Below, one piece after another: positions 12,736-24,373 of a stretch of 64,000 nucleotides of DNA; position 1 is the first letter of the stretch; every line of letters begins with the position of its first letter. The notes beneath the pieces are model-generated. The model saw only the letters and a program-made list of their open reading frames with translations. It was not told where the DNA came from and ran no database searches. The translations under genes and the position numbers were made by a program. Source of the stretch: Lethocerus indicus (Eukaryota > Arthropoda > Insecta > Hemiptera > Belostomatidae); NCBI GenBank assembly GCA_019843655.1, contig JACDQD010000006.1, forward strand, positions 28,228,246-28,292,245, read 5' to 3'.

Positions 12736-13100
12736 AATTTTAGGGGCGACGTAAAAGTCGAAAACGTTCAACTATAAACAAATATTAATAAATAAAGACT
12801 ACATCTTTTCATCAGTTCTAGCTAAATCCCAAATTTTCAACGTTGTTTTTACAAAAAGTAAGATTGAAGAAAAAAGGTAAACGCGCTTTGTTTTGAATTG
12901 TATTCAGAGAATAGAGCACAACATGGAGAAGAAATTTTGGCAGAATTCTACATTATTAGGCGATTTTTCAATTGTGCCCCGCTAAAGGAAAAGTACTTGG
13001 AAAAACCAATTAGTTTAATAGCAGTTCTTTCAACTGCACTTTAACTCAATAATATATTGGGCACTAATGACCGGCTAATGAATATAATGTGTTTACTCAC
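12736..13100. other. Intron sequence between satellite locus and C2B exon
   Basis: Unremarkable AT-rich intron. It includes the first bases of the 12.7 kb intron, whose GTGAGT donor lies at 13095-13100. No repeats or genes are visible. Confidence 0.6.
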
Positions 13101-13282
13101 CTTTTACAGAAAGGATCGGATGTACCGTTACTTTTTACAGCTGGCAGATTTTTAGCTTCTTTGACTAGTACCAGTAGAGAACCTTTTGTCGGGCGTTTTT
13201 TATTGATGACACCTTCGGGCGGCACAAACTTGAGGCCGACGATCAACTCCCCTTTGGAATTCAGTTCTTCCAAAGGCTCAGA
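13101..13282 (-). CDS. btsz: btsz exon: C2A-C2B linker and start of C2B domain
   Basis: A 182-nt exon (60 codons plus two bases), acceptor TTTCAG, donor GTGAGT. It begins SEPLEELNSKGELIVGLKFV, then KRPTKGSLLVLVKEAKNLPA and VKSNGTSDPFCK. These are the linker and first strands of the C2B domain; KEAKNLPA and SNGTSDPFCK are close to the Slp family consensus. The two bases left at the donor pair with C from the exon at 433 to give Ser, so the next protein segment reads S-YLLPDKG across a 12.7 kb intron. Confidence 0.91.
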
Positions 13283-13392
13283 CTGAAATAGAGGAGGAGG
13301 AAACGATGTCGTCGGATTATTACAGTTTTCAGAGCGATATGGAGCCCACCCTGTTTTTGTCCATAAACAACGCATAATTTAAATATACTTAC

Positions 13393-13554
13393 TCGTTCCT
13401 GAAGTGTGTAGAACTTTGGCAGCGGGTCGTCGAAAATTTTATTCTCGAGCGGCATCAGAACTTCCCCCAAGAAGTCGTTGCGGCCGAACATATCCGAATG
13501 CCATACGCTGAGCCACAAAGTGCGGTTTTCTAAACCGTCCAAATTGACCTGAAA
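13393..13554 (-). CDS. btsz: btsz exon: end of C2A domain
   Basis: A 162-nt exon, exactly 54 codons, phase 0 on both sides. It encodes FQVNLDGLENRTLWLSVWHS then DMFGRNDFLGEVLMPL and ends KFYTLQER. LWLSVWH-x(5)-GRNDFLGEV is the C2A signature of Slp proteins, with F-G-R-N in the third calcium-loop position. Two TTTCAG acceptors lie in tandem; the upstream one is used here because it gives LRFQVNLDG in continuous alignment. The downstream one would only remove Phe-Gln in frame. Confidence 0.91.
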
Positions 13555-13945
13555 CTGAAACAAAAAATAGTGTTAGTCAATATTGACATAATACCGTTTT
13601 TAGATTGAGAAGAAGAATAGCCTAGATAAGCGAGAGAAGCGTTTTTCTTGTTTGAACATAAAATTAAATGTTCTGCTTTGAATACAGCTTCGATAATTTT
13701 AAAAACAGACCCTGAAATTTATAGGTTTCAAGTGAAACCAAAAGCTTTTACGCTATCTAATATAACTAGTAAATATTAATAACATCTTATCTTTTTCCAT
13801 GATAGAAAGCAGCGTTTAAAAAGAAAGAATAACATTCGGTCACTTTTAAGGATACACATTTCAAAACCACAAATTAAACAAAAAAAATAATGGGAAAACT
13901 GTTGGGAAAGTTTACATACAATATGAACTTAGTCTGTCTACTTAC

Positions 13946-14048
13946 TCTCAATGTCTCTTCGAAGAAAGGGTTGAGTGTGTGTTTCTTCACTCTGGTTTTT
14001 CTTTTTCCCGATTTAGATTTATCTGGTAATAGGTAAACTTTGACATAT
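13946..14048 (-). CDS. btsz: btsz exon: middle of C2A domain
   Basis: A 103-nt exon with TTTCAG acceptor and GTAAGT donor. It encodes [20 protein letters not shown] then [20 protein letters not shown] plus the basic cluster [13 protein letters not shown] is the polybasic strand of C2A, the phosphoinositide-binding face in synaptotagmin-like proteins, and LNPFFEETL is the standard strand-5 motif. It begins with the base that completes Pro from the previous exon and ends in phase 0. Confidence 0.91.
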
Positions 14049-15521
14049 CTGAAATAAAGTGAAAAAAAATTTGCTTTAAATATTACATAGGATATATAAC
14101 AGTGTTTTCAACTTGTACATGAAGCCTAAAGCAGCAATTGGATTATTTCTACTTTCAAAATGCACTTTTATATTTTTCTTTTGTACCATCCAATGAGTGG
14201 AAAAAATGACAAGACAATTTTTGTAGTTAAAAAAGAAACATTCTATCTCCGATTAGAAGATGTTCCCATTAGTTTTTATGGAGCATATAAAAACAAAACA
14301 TATTATGGCAAATGTTAAGAGTTTATAACATAATACTGAAGACAACTGAGATACATTACATTTTATAATAGCTAAATAAACCATGCACCACCCGAATACC
14401 ATAAAATAAATAATACATTTTTAAAAGATCATGATTATTTGACTATTGCTTGCCCAAAGGTAAACATAAATTTATTTCACAGAAGCTTCCATAAACGTTC
14501 TCGCGTATTCACGGTCTTGGACTTGTTGTATATCAATGTAAGATGAATATATTAGGAAAAAGAACATAGAATTCCATCACATAACTTTTGAATTTAAATA
14601 CAATAAAGAATATTTTACCAAAAATATTCCTTCATTCATTATTGAAAACTTTCATTGTAATAATATTTCCTTTGCTGTAATCACTGATCCATTTCCATGT
14701 AGTATTGTTACAATAACATTTTGGTGTATGAATCAAGGTGAACATGCAAACAATTTTGGGGATTATATATATATGTAAAAATATTTACAAACTATTAGCA
14801 CAGAAAACCCAAGAAAGGAAATGTTAGAATGATATTATTTTCAAAAGAAAGTTTACCAAATCAGGTATTAACACTTTTATTATTTTCAGATTGTGTTTTC
14901 TCTACAATATGTACAATTAACAAACAATCAGAGTAACAAGATTGCAAGGCTGATAATTCCAATAGGTAACATTAATTAATTACAGAATTTATTCCCGATG
15001 GTCTGGAGTTTTGGAGATTTGCTCTGTTCAATCATTGCACTCTTCTCTAACAATCTATTCTTATTACCAACTCTTTTGACTGCTCACCGTCTTCAGTAGT
15101 GTTCTAAACTATTCTCATTCCGTTTCGACACTGCACCATGCCCAAGAATACTGTGCTGTTTACATGTGAGCAGTTCTCTAGAACTTTTACACGGATCAGT
15201 TATACTCAAAAATACTGGGCTTTTATAGATTATGACATAATTTGAGATGCGAATACAAATATAACAGTTGTTGAAACTACTGGATTTCAGACGGAAAGAT
15301 AGGAAGAAAAAGAATATGTTAGAGGGGAGGATTTGAGAATCCACCACAACGGTTTGCACCCCGAAGTACCTTCCCGGATAACCCAATAATTTATGTGTGT
15401 TCATGAAAACTGAGATTGGAGACAGAATGGACGGGAAACCAAGCGCAGGGTAGTGGCCAAAAGCCGGATTGTTAGTTTCATGCATCATCAATAGTGATTA
15501 TCCTTTTTGAACTTTACTGAC
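14049..15521. other. AT-rich btsz intron within C2A
   Basis: About 1.5 kb of AT-rich intron with no recognisable repeat family. An open frame directly after the donor at 15522 (down to about 15093) has no domain and is most simply intronic read-through. Confidence 0.6.
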
Positions 15522-15706
15522 GGATCGGATCTGTTGCGCTTGATGTCGACGGGCGCCAGGTCCCGACACTGCTTCACGTGTATCTCCAACGACGACTGCT
15601 TGTAGTTGTACTGGAGTCCGAACTGGACTTCGCCCTTCACCGCTACGCCGCCGTGGCGACCTTCACCGGCGCCGGAGTAGACGCTGGCCAGGGAGTCGCT
15701 GCGGGC
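15522..15706 (-). CDS. btsz: btsz exon: start of C2A domain
   Basis: A 185-nt exon, 61 codons plus two bases. It contains GEVQFGLQYNYKQSSLEIHV followed by KQCRDLAPVDIKRNRSD, the first three beta strands and the first loop of a C2 domain. I chose the GTCAGT donor over GTAAAG four bases downstream because only GTCAGT leaves CC, which the next exon completes to Pro, giving the invariant S-D-P-Y-V-K-V-Y. The Asp residues (D in APVD and in SDP) sit where Ca2+-binding C2 domains hold their ligands, although many Slp C2A domains bind lipid without calcium. Confidence 0.9.
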
Positions 15707-15992
15707 CTAAAAATCACGTATAAACGGTGGTTTCAAACAGTTTTTTTTTTCAAAAAAAGAATGAATAATTTCGAAGAATACCTCAGTACTCAAAACCCGG
15801 ACAAACGCAAATTGAATCGGAGAAAATAAAGCGCCGAACGCGAGAGACACCATTTACATCGGATGGACCTGAAAGAAAATGGCGGACAGGTTTAAAGAAA
15901 ATCTCAATAGAATCCATCCGGGTAGAAAATGAAAGGGGAAATGGACGTAGTTGAGAACACTGAGATAGTCAAGAACATCAATAGAAACTCAC

Positions 15993-16050
15993 AAAGTGAT
16001 TTCCTTATTGACCCCATTAACACGACTCAACAGAGGAAGCTTCTCGCTAC
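15993..16050 (-). other. btsz: Candidate alternative 'poison' exon between the linker exon and C2A
   Basis: A 58-nt segment with a long poly-T tract and ATCAG acceptor on its 5' side and a GTGAGT donor on its 3' side, both better than chance. Its length is not a multiple of three. Inserted after the phase-0 exon at 16605 it reads VARSFLC and then a stop, which would truncate the protein before both C2 domains. In another frame it is fully open (SEKLPLLSRVNGVNKEIT). No transcript evidence is available here, so this is inference from splice signals only. Confidence 0.3.
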
Positions 16051-16604
16051 CTGATAATAAAAAAAAAAAAAATAAAACGGGATAACGAAAAACCCCCAAC
16101 AGATCTGAAAAGAACAATTAAATTCCCAAACGCCGATTAGAAAACAAAGACCGACCTTATACATGCAAATACAACCTTCGCTGTAAAAGTGCAGACGGAC
16201 AGGATGCCCCACACAATAGTGACTCACCGCTCTACTAACAAAAATGACTACTGAAGATGGCGAAAAATGGCAGTTCAGGTTTTATTGGAAACCGTTTTAA
16301 TTGGAAAATTTATGCTGTCTGAAATTCCCGAAGTTTGATATTTCCGAGTTTTACTTCCAGCGCAGAACCAACATTCCGGGAAGGAAAAGCGTTCACCTGC
16401 AGTAATAAGTTTCCGACTGTAAACTTTCAAAATTGCTAATTTTTACTGTTTCCAATAAACGCCTTCGGACCTGCTGATGAAAATATGACGATTTCAAATA
16501 GTCATACGAGTTTACAAATTGGCCTATTCACCTAAAATTAATAATTTACTAATTAACTGGATTCGTATTTTCGGTAATATTTTAACTGAAATTCTTACAC
16601 TTAC

Positions 16605-16693
16605 GCCAAGCGAAGCTCTGTGAAGTCTCTCGACCACTTCGTCTTCCACACCTCTTCCGACCGGCTCCGAACACACGCTTGAATCGTCGCAGG
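16605..16693 (-). CDS. btsz: btsz exon: short linker before C2A
   Basis: An 89-nt exon with a strong poly-T/CCCACAG acceptor and GTAAGT donor. It encodes CDDSSVCSEPVGRGVEDEVV then ERLHRASLG. It accepts the single base left by the 4.6 kb exon 34 kb upstream and ends in phase 0, matching the C2A exon that opens ARSDSLASVYSGAGEGRHGG. The join RASLG-ARSDSLASVYSGAGEGR agrees with my recollection of the arrangement just before C2A in insect Bitesize. Additional small exons in the 34 kb intron cannot be excluded. Confidence 0.82.
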
Positions 16694-17968
16694 CTGTGGG
16701 CAAAAAAAAAAAAAAAAATAAAAAAATAAAATTCAATAAATTACGGCCGCCAAAACGCAGATTCACTCTTTTCAAACAGTAGACAACACTTTCAGGTTTA
16801 TGTTACAATTCGCGTCAATTTTTCTTTCTAGTTTAAGTCCACTTATTAAAATATTATTTTAAATACAAACTTCGATATTCTCTTTAGCCCCGCCAGTGAT
16901 ATTCGGCCGGTATTGCGGTGCGTTGACTTTAAAGTCGCTCTTTTAAAATTTTAATGTATTCACAACCGTCGTTTGGAATCGTGCGTTTTGTTCACTCTGC
17001 CGGAGTCCCTTGGCATTTGGTTGGAATCTGAACGTTTCTCGTGATTTTTTATTATTCAGGCATCCCGGCTCTTATTAATGTAATTTACGAAAAACTATAC
17101 CGCATTCTGTACAGTTCTCATACAGGTAAAAACAATTACCGGTATAATTTTCGTTACGTTTAACAAATAGTAAAAAAAATACACAAAAACTGGAATATAC
17201 GTTTAATAGCACATAATAATATGTCTCGTTGGACTTGCTATTTTATGTTTGTATTAAAAAATGATATTTTTCGGTAACACCTGCTTGACTTGAGGGACCA
17301 TATGGCCTCCCCCCCCTGGAGGCCACATACGAAAATTACGTTCACGTCGATGCCCTTCATAGAACTGAATATCTCCTAACATCAATTTCAGAAATACCCG
17401 GGTAATTTTTGTCAGGACGTTGTCGGATGTAATAGTAAATAAACAGGAATTAAATGTTTTTCACATTCACCGATAAAGGAGGGCCAAAGGAAAGGAACGA
17501 GATAGACTGAGGGACAAGGAAGGTAGTCAGGGGCTGTCTTATGGAAAAGGAGACTTAGGCCGCTAATTGAGTGTTGAGTTATTATAATCGGCTTTGTAAG
17601 TAGCCTAGGGCCGGCTAAGTCCCTTTGAGCTTATATCGCCAGTCCGGGTCGCTGTCAACGCCCTTGTAACCCACAGTTTCGATACCCCAGTTTTTGTTGC
17701 TCTCCGTTAAAGGAAGCCCGCCTAAAATCAATCTACAATGTTGTTTAACAACGCCAAAATTAAAGTATTTCTGCAACAGTATAAAATTGGGTTGGCGCAA
17801 GCCCGTCTATTGTACGAGGAGGACACGCGACGGACATGTAATGAAGTAGGGGAAGGACTTCCGGAGAGCGTAGCGGAAGCGACGATGAAATGGGACGTCC
17901 ATCGCCTACGACCGGAACTTAAAGCCCCGGCCAGAAACACGTTGATGAAGTCCCGTTTAAAATTTTAG

Positions 17969-18500
17969 ATTGGTGGTCTGTTTTGTGGTCTTCGAGGGGT
18001 CGGAAACCCTGGATTTCGTCTGTTTCTGTCTCCTCTCGCCGGTCTCATCTTTTGCTAGACCGGTTCCGGCCGTTCGCCATCTTCAGTAGCGGTGTTAGTC
18101 ACTTTGGATGTTTTTTGGGCATCCTCACTGCACTGTCACTGTCACCTGTACTGTGGTGGTCGTCTGTCTGTCGTATTTATGTATATACGCCTTGTGTTAT
18201 TGTGTTTTTCGGGATGTTGTTTGTCTTCTTTGGATTGGGACGGATTTTGTTAATCCCTAATGCTGGTTTATCGGTCAAAAGTGGAGGGATGATATTCAGT
18301 AGTAGTAGGGGTTGAAAACGCCGAAAACACTATTATAAACGCGATTAAAACCTACGAAAGCAATAAAACACCTTTATATAGGCTTGAAAATGCTAAAAAG
18401 GCTCATAACGGCTACTGAAGATGGCGAGCGGCCGAGACCGGTCTAGCAAAAGACCGAACCAGCGAGAGGAGACAGAAACACAGGAAATCTACGGTAAAAA
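17969..18500. mobile_element. Foldback family copy, long version
   Basis: The left arm runs through TTTCTGTCTCCTCTCGCCGG, TTTTGCTAGACCGG and GCCATCTTCAGTAGCGG to CACTGCACTGTCACTGTC. The right arm (from about 18408) is its inverted copy, ending AGGAGACAGAAACACAGG. The interior (about 18150-18280) contains GGATTGGGACGGATTTTGTT, which also occurs inverted inside the copy at 35497-36040, so both are long versions sharing internal sequence. Confidence 0.75.
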
Positions 18501-18735
18501 TATACGACTTGGACGATTGGACTTGGACGATTGTTGGGGGTAATTTCTGATTGATGAAAATGTATTTTTAATCAGTCAATCGGAAATTATTCGAGCACTA
18601 ATTACAGGGTAATTAGTAATACTCGGGCATTCTCCGCGACAATATAGTAGTAGCAACGTTCTGAATGTTGTTGGTGATACGATTTGAATTGTGACAGAAG
18701 CAACATCGTATAATGAAGTCGAAATCTTGCATACA

Positions 18736-18752
18736 AATTGGGGGGGGGGGTT
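18736..18752. repeat. Poly-G tract
   Basis: A run of about ten G, one of many G or C homopolymers of eight or more scattered through the introns (for example near 23770, 25433, 29661, 33761 and 55836). Confidence 0.6.
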
Positions 18753-19358
18753 GACACATCGCGTCCGCAGGCGAATGATCGGAACTGCAGAAGACAGAAA
18801 AGATCTATAAACGTCATGTACGTCATGTTCTGCCAGAATTAATATTGAATTAAAATCGATTTTGTCCGATTGATTACTCGTCCGAAGTAGTCGCGTGTTT
18901 AACAAAGCGTCTCCCATAAATTACTCCGTAATTAACGGCGGTAAACAGGGCCTTATTTAATCGGCCCTGCCAATTGCAGAAAATCCGAATCAAAATCAGG
19001 ATTCGAAAGTGTTCGGGTGACCTCGAAATTTGTTGAGTAAGTAATGCTTTCTCTGTCCAGCGACGGGGAGAAAGTGCTCCTGCGGGAAATCTACACGACA
19101 ACGCTGGCAAACACTATAATAATTTACAAACTACGAATCCGATTTGGGTTTCAATTTTAAGTTGGCCAACGTTTTAAAATACAGAGCGCCTGTTATTCCG
19201 TAAAGTACAAGACCAGTACTTTGCGAGAAGTAGCAGTACTACTTTAGAGGACAATAGTCTGATGATGGCGTGAAGCCCACAACATGTTTAGAATAGGGCT
19301 AAATCGGCGAGTTGGGAGCTTCTAACATCTCAATAGTATTCAATAGTATAATGTTGAA

Positions 19359-19592
19359 GTTTAATATACCTGTTTTGTGGTGTGCGAGTGGTTGGAATAA
19401 CGTAGACTTTCTGTCTTTTACTAGACCGGTTTCGGCCGCTCTCGCAGTACAAGTGACAGTGAGGAATGCCCGAAAAGCATCCAAAGTGCCGACAGTGACT
19501 AACGCCGCTACTGAAGATGGCGAGCGGCCGAAACCGGTCTGGCGGAAGACCGAACCGGCGAGACAGGAGACAGAAACACAACAAATCTACAA
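19359..19592. mobile_element. Foldback family copy, short version
   Basis: A nearly complete short copy. The left end ATACCTGTTTTGTGG leads to ACTAGACCGGTTTCGGCCGC, and the right arm is CCGCTACTGAAGATGG to GAGACAGAAACACAAC. The 9-bp word AATGTTGAA lies on both sides (19350-19358 and 19591-19599) and may be a target-site duplication. Confidence 0.75.
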
Positions 19593-20030
19593 TGTTGAAA
19601 TTGTTGGCCCGACAATTATATACAGTGAAGTGTTAAAAAAAAAAAGGGGTGACGATGCTTTGTCTCCTTAGTTCCCACCCCACCGCAAGGAGGTCTATAC
19701 AAAAGCTTGCATCGACTTACGACTGAACTTTAAATGTTCCTCCGGCGTTGCCGCTCTCGAAAGTGGCCGTATTTCGTAACGATTCCGAATCTATCAAGTT
19801 TCGGCGATTGGGGGCAGATTCACGAAGTCCGTTCAACGAGAAAACGTACACGCCGTCCGCCCACCGAGTACTCTCTGTTCCTCAGACGGGTTGAGGGCGC
19901 CCACGGGCGGGACCAGGAAGGAAAATGAAAATAGAAAACAGACTGGCTTATCTGAAGAAAACGCTAACTGTAAAGGTGGGAGAGTGCACTATTCGGCAAC
20001 ATCGCAGTGAAAAGTCAACGGACGTGGCGG

Positions 20031-20081
20031 TGGGTGAGTGAGTGAGTGAGTGAGTGAGTGAGTCGAACGAACGAACGAACC
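20031..20081. repeat. GTGA microsatellite followed by CGAA repeats
   Basis: About eight GTGA units followed directly by four CGAA units. Simple sequence in the large intron. Confidence 0.8.
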
Positions 20082-21597
20082 GAACGCGGCGTCGCACCGT
20101 TCTAAAAGATCAAGGTTGTTTTACAACCGGAGGGAATACACAAAACAATTCAAGATTATAACCCCCCAGAGACAAGTTCTTCGAGTTACTTAAGTCCGGT
20201 CGTTGTTACCGTTTTTGGACCGACGATTAAGCCGATCGCAGAAGGTACACGGCACAGTGTGCGGGGTCAACAGCTGTGTCAATACCGGCGTCAATGAATG
20301 AAAACTGTCGGAGAACTAACCTAGGAATTGAAATTACTCTTCGACAACAGTTTGAATTGTATATATACACGTTGGTATACAAGTTGAGGCATATATATAC
20401 CATTCTGTGAACTGATGAAACTACGTCTCAGTAGTTGCAACTGTATCCCCCCCCAAAAAAAAATTGATATCGATATTGGATGTCTCGACAACGTTATCGG
20501 ATTAAGATTTATGCTGAATCCTACGAAAAAAGCTATAGTCATTCGGTAAAATACGAAGAAAAATGTTAATGCGAGCCGGGGGGTGTCGACAAGAGCGACG
20601 ATATTCCAACACTCGGAAATCTACTTTAAATTCTACTTTAAAAGTATACAATAAAAGGGATGATTTAAAGGGTTGAAATGTCACCTTTTTCGGTGTTGGG
20701 CAAAAAGAGCGTTCAGTCGATTTCGATTCGTAACGCCGGCCTGCGTCTACGAGCCATGCGATTTTTCCCAGAGTTTTAGATACGAAAAAAAAAAAAACAA
20801 CCCCGTATTCAAAACATCCGGCGTTTCGAATTTTCAACTTTTTCACGGCCTCCGTTCCCGCATCACCGAGTGATATCGGGGCCGCGAGGATCCTCTCTCT
20901 ATTATCTCGCTGTTAACAACCTTCAAAGTTTCAAGGCTGAAGATCACGTAGCCGGAGAGCGCAAACACTCGCTGTGCTCTCTCGGTGTAAATGCGGATCG
21001 TTAGTTTCAGTCGTAATCAAATTACCATTATATATTTTTTTTTCTCCCGTCTTCTCTCAAAAGTAACGACAGGAGGAGGAGGAGGAGGTTAATTGACCGA
21101 GCTTCCTTCGAAGTATAATTGATAACGAGATGTTGTTTTGCGTCGCGCGTTAAACCAGGAAATACTATAAAACACACACACACGAACTCAAAGGGGAACC
21201 TGAAAATAATAATAGGTAAACGGCCGTAATGTGAAAGTAATATTCGCTCCCTTTCCATTATTATATAAGCAATTACAAAACGCGATGTTTGTTTAAACGT
21301 GCAATTTTAAGTGAAATCGCTTGAAGGAAGTGACCGATGGACAATAGATCGAGCATTTCAACTTCCTAGGAAGTAATTGCCGGGAAATTACCAATTTGAG
21401 AACTCATATTCAGTTGAATTCAGAGGGAATCCAACTGGTCGAAACAATGTTAACAAAACCATTTGTGAACACAAACCTAGTCTTGATAAATATCCATAAA
21501 AGATTTAAACTAAAATATTCTTACTGAAAGAAAGATACTGCAGGTAGGAACAAAACGGTCCGCAAGTCGAAGAATGATATTCGAAAAACGAAATTGA

Positions 21598-21790
21598 TGA
21601 CCGTAGATTTGTCGTGTTTCTGTCTCTTCTCGCCGGTTTGGTCTTTTGCCAAAAGTGACTAACACAGCGCTACTGAAGGTGGCGATCGGCCGCCGAAACC
21701 GGTCTAGCAAAAGACCAAACCAGCGAGAGGAGAAAAACAACAAATCTACGGTTTTCCGACACCTCGAAGAAGACCACAAAACAATGTCAA
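21598..21790. mobile_element. Foldback family copy, left arm truncated
   Basis: CGTAGATTTGTCGTGTTTCT and CGCCGGTTTGGTCTTTTGCC are followed abruptly by the right arm from AAAGTGACTAACACAGCGCT through GACCAAACCAGCGAGAGGAG. It ends in a diverged CCTCGAAGAAGACCACAAAA. Confidence 0.7.
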
Positions 21791-22264
21791 AATTGATAAG
21801 CTTCCGTATTCGCTGAAATACGTCACGTTATTGACGTAAGATTTTAAGCCACCCGAATTCGTTAATAAATATCATATCTCAATCGACAGTACTCCAATGG
21901 TATACGTGAGTATGATGGAATTGTTGTGGGTGTTTGTCGTGCTTACGAAATGCGAAGAATAGTGGGAAAATTTCGGCCAAGAGTTTTAAACCAGGTTCGA
22001 CAAAAGGGCGGCCCGACTTCGAGCGGAAAAAAGTAAGTTCCGAGCGGCGAGGAAGTAGTTTGGTCGCGAAAGTTGGTGGGACATTTTCAGAAAACCGTCG
22101 GGATGCAACACAGGCGTCAATTGCGCAATTCGTTTCGGCGCTCAATCATCCTCTGGAAAATCCCTAATTAGTTCCGTCCGAACAATGGCGGCTGTCTCGC
22201 CAAAATTGCCCAGTACAGTGTTTTCCCGTTTAAAACAGTTTTCTTTACGGGATAATAAATAAAA

Positions 22265-22286
22265 GGGGTGGGGGTGGGGGAGGGGA
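22265..22286 (+). other. G-quadruplex-type motif
   Basis: Four runs of four or five G separated by single bases (G4-T-G5-T-G5-A-G4), the classic intramolecular quadruplex pattern on the strand opposite to btsz transcription. Confidence 0.6.
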
Positions 22287-24212
22287 TAAGTTTTCTAGGA
22301 AAAATAAGTTGAAAAGTATACGAATTTACCTCACGATTTTACCTTGGCCGACGCCGCTGAGCCCCCACAAGGACTGAAAGAGATCTTAAACCTTCACGAA
22401 TCGAGAGCTTTCGCCCCCCTTCTAGGAAGCCTTACAACTTGTCATATGTACAAACGGTGTAAACAGATTTGACTTTTCTTGGCCACTGCGTTTGCAAATC
22501 GATCCGGACCCAACCAGAAGAATAAAATGTCAAGCATTCTAAGCGCGCCTGTCAAGCCAATTACCCCGCAACTTCCACTAACCGATCTCTCGATTTCTTT
22601 TATACAATTAACCAGAACAGCGCAGGATAATTTCAAATCTACAATTAACATTTTACTGATACGAAACACATATTACAAAAAAAAATACAGGGGCGTAGAG
22701 CGAAGGACTGTTCAAACTGAAGGGCGTGTTCTTGAATTCTATTAAGTTAAGAACTCCACTGGACACGAGTTCAATTCGAAACCGGTATTCAGTTACCAGC
22801 CATTAAAATTCATAAACAGTTTTCTATGCATATACTATATATAGAGTAAACATATTTATAGGTAATACAGTATGTAAGCCTGACAAATAAATAAACCACT
22901 AAAGAGTAATAAGGTGCCGTAATCACTAAGGGACCATACAAGGTATCTTTATGCTCTCGAATAAAGATTGTTAGCGAATTAGCGAATTGTAATTCTACAC
23001 TTATTCCCCCCAATACGAACATGAAAATACTGTAGTAGATGCACCGCCTGAACATTAATATCAACTAACGACTTGACAAACTGAAACTAGTCACGCGACC
23101 GGTGCCTTACTGGAAATTAGAAGTTGAAAAGGAAGCCTGACCATAATAAAAATACGGTTGATTAAAAGCTGGTCGGCGCTGAAAAAAAAAACCTTGAAAC
23201 GATGATTCACTTTGACTGTCCGATCTTTTCAAGGCGAAAACAATAAGGGGGGGACTGTTATCAGAGAAAAGTGGAATGGCGATAAGGTGCTTCGATTTTA
23301 ATTTATCAGTGGCACTGGCGTGCGATGATAAAGCCCTTAAAAGACGCGCTCTAGACAAATATTCCAGTACAAAAATAAAATGTTAACCATTTGAGAGAAC
23401 AGATCAGAAATTGTACATAAATCCATCAATTGCATTGTTTACTGATTTTACAATAATATTATAGACAACACACTAAAGGTAAAGGTATATTGTAGTTATT
23501 TCTCGTCTCCATTGGTATTAACGTTTCGAACAATAATGTGTAGTAATTTTAATTTCAAAACTGTTCTTTCCGAATTTATCATTCTTCAAATAATGATATT
23601 GGGGTTTTCTTTTTTAGTGCGATTATACTGAAGGTAATTTCACAATTTTAGAAAAAAAATATAAAAGCCAAAAAAAAAAAAAAATCAAATGGCCATCCTA
23701 CCATTTTATCATGTTCTTTCGAGAAGGGACTGTATTAACAATTAGGTAGCTAGGAATGGGATATTGTTCGCCCCCCCCCCGGGCAACAACGTCGATCTAC
23801 ATACTACACAAATGGCTATCGGATAAAACTTTAAATGGCCATCCCATGAATAATTCAGGAACGATTGTTGTGCCCCTTCAATAAGGCGAGGAGCCGCTTC
23901 GATTCCAGAATATTGCCGTAGCTCCACAACCCGGCCAAATAACGTCACGTATTCAGACTCCAATTTACCGTAGACTACCAGCAATGAAAGGGATTTTAAA
24001 TTTATACCGACGAGTAAATGGAAACACGGAGATACTCGCTTGTTAACTGTTTATACGAAGTTGTATTTCGATTTTTACGAGAGAAACTGCGTTCTCTACT
24101 TCGAAATTCACGAATTTGATTCTAACCAATCCACACTTTCAATTGTAAGTAAGTTCAACAGACAGAGGCGTAGGAATGTGTTCAGTAGTGAAGAGGGGGG
24201 GGGGCCTAAACA

Positions 24213-24373
24213 CTTGGCCCAACATTCGGCTGCTCGCCATCTTCAGTAGCGGTGTTGGTCACTGTCGGCATATTTTTCGGGGCATCCTCACTGCACTGTC
24301 ACTGTGTGTCACTAGTGAGGATGGCACGAAAAACATCCAAAGTGCCAGCGAGAGGAGACAGAAACATTAACGG
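24213..24373. mobile_element. Foldback family copy, both arms shortened
   Basis: GCTCGCCATCTTCAGTAGCG and CATCCTCACTGCACTGTCAC are followed by an inverted GAGGATGGCACGAAAAACAT and GCGAGAGGAGACAGAAACAT. The central core of the right arm is missing. Confidence 0.65.

Noticed and set aside
17738..17968. Plus-strand ORF of 76 residues
   Set aside because: No recognisable domain, and it runs up to the start of a foldback copy; likely chance.
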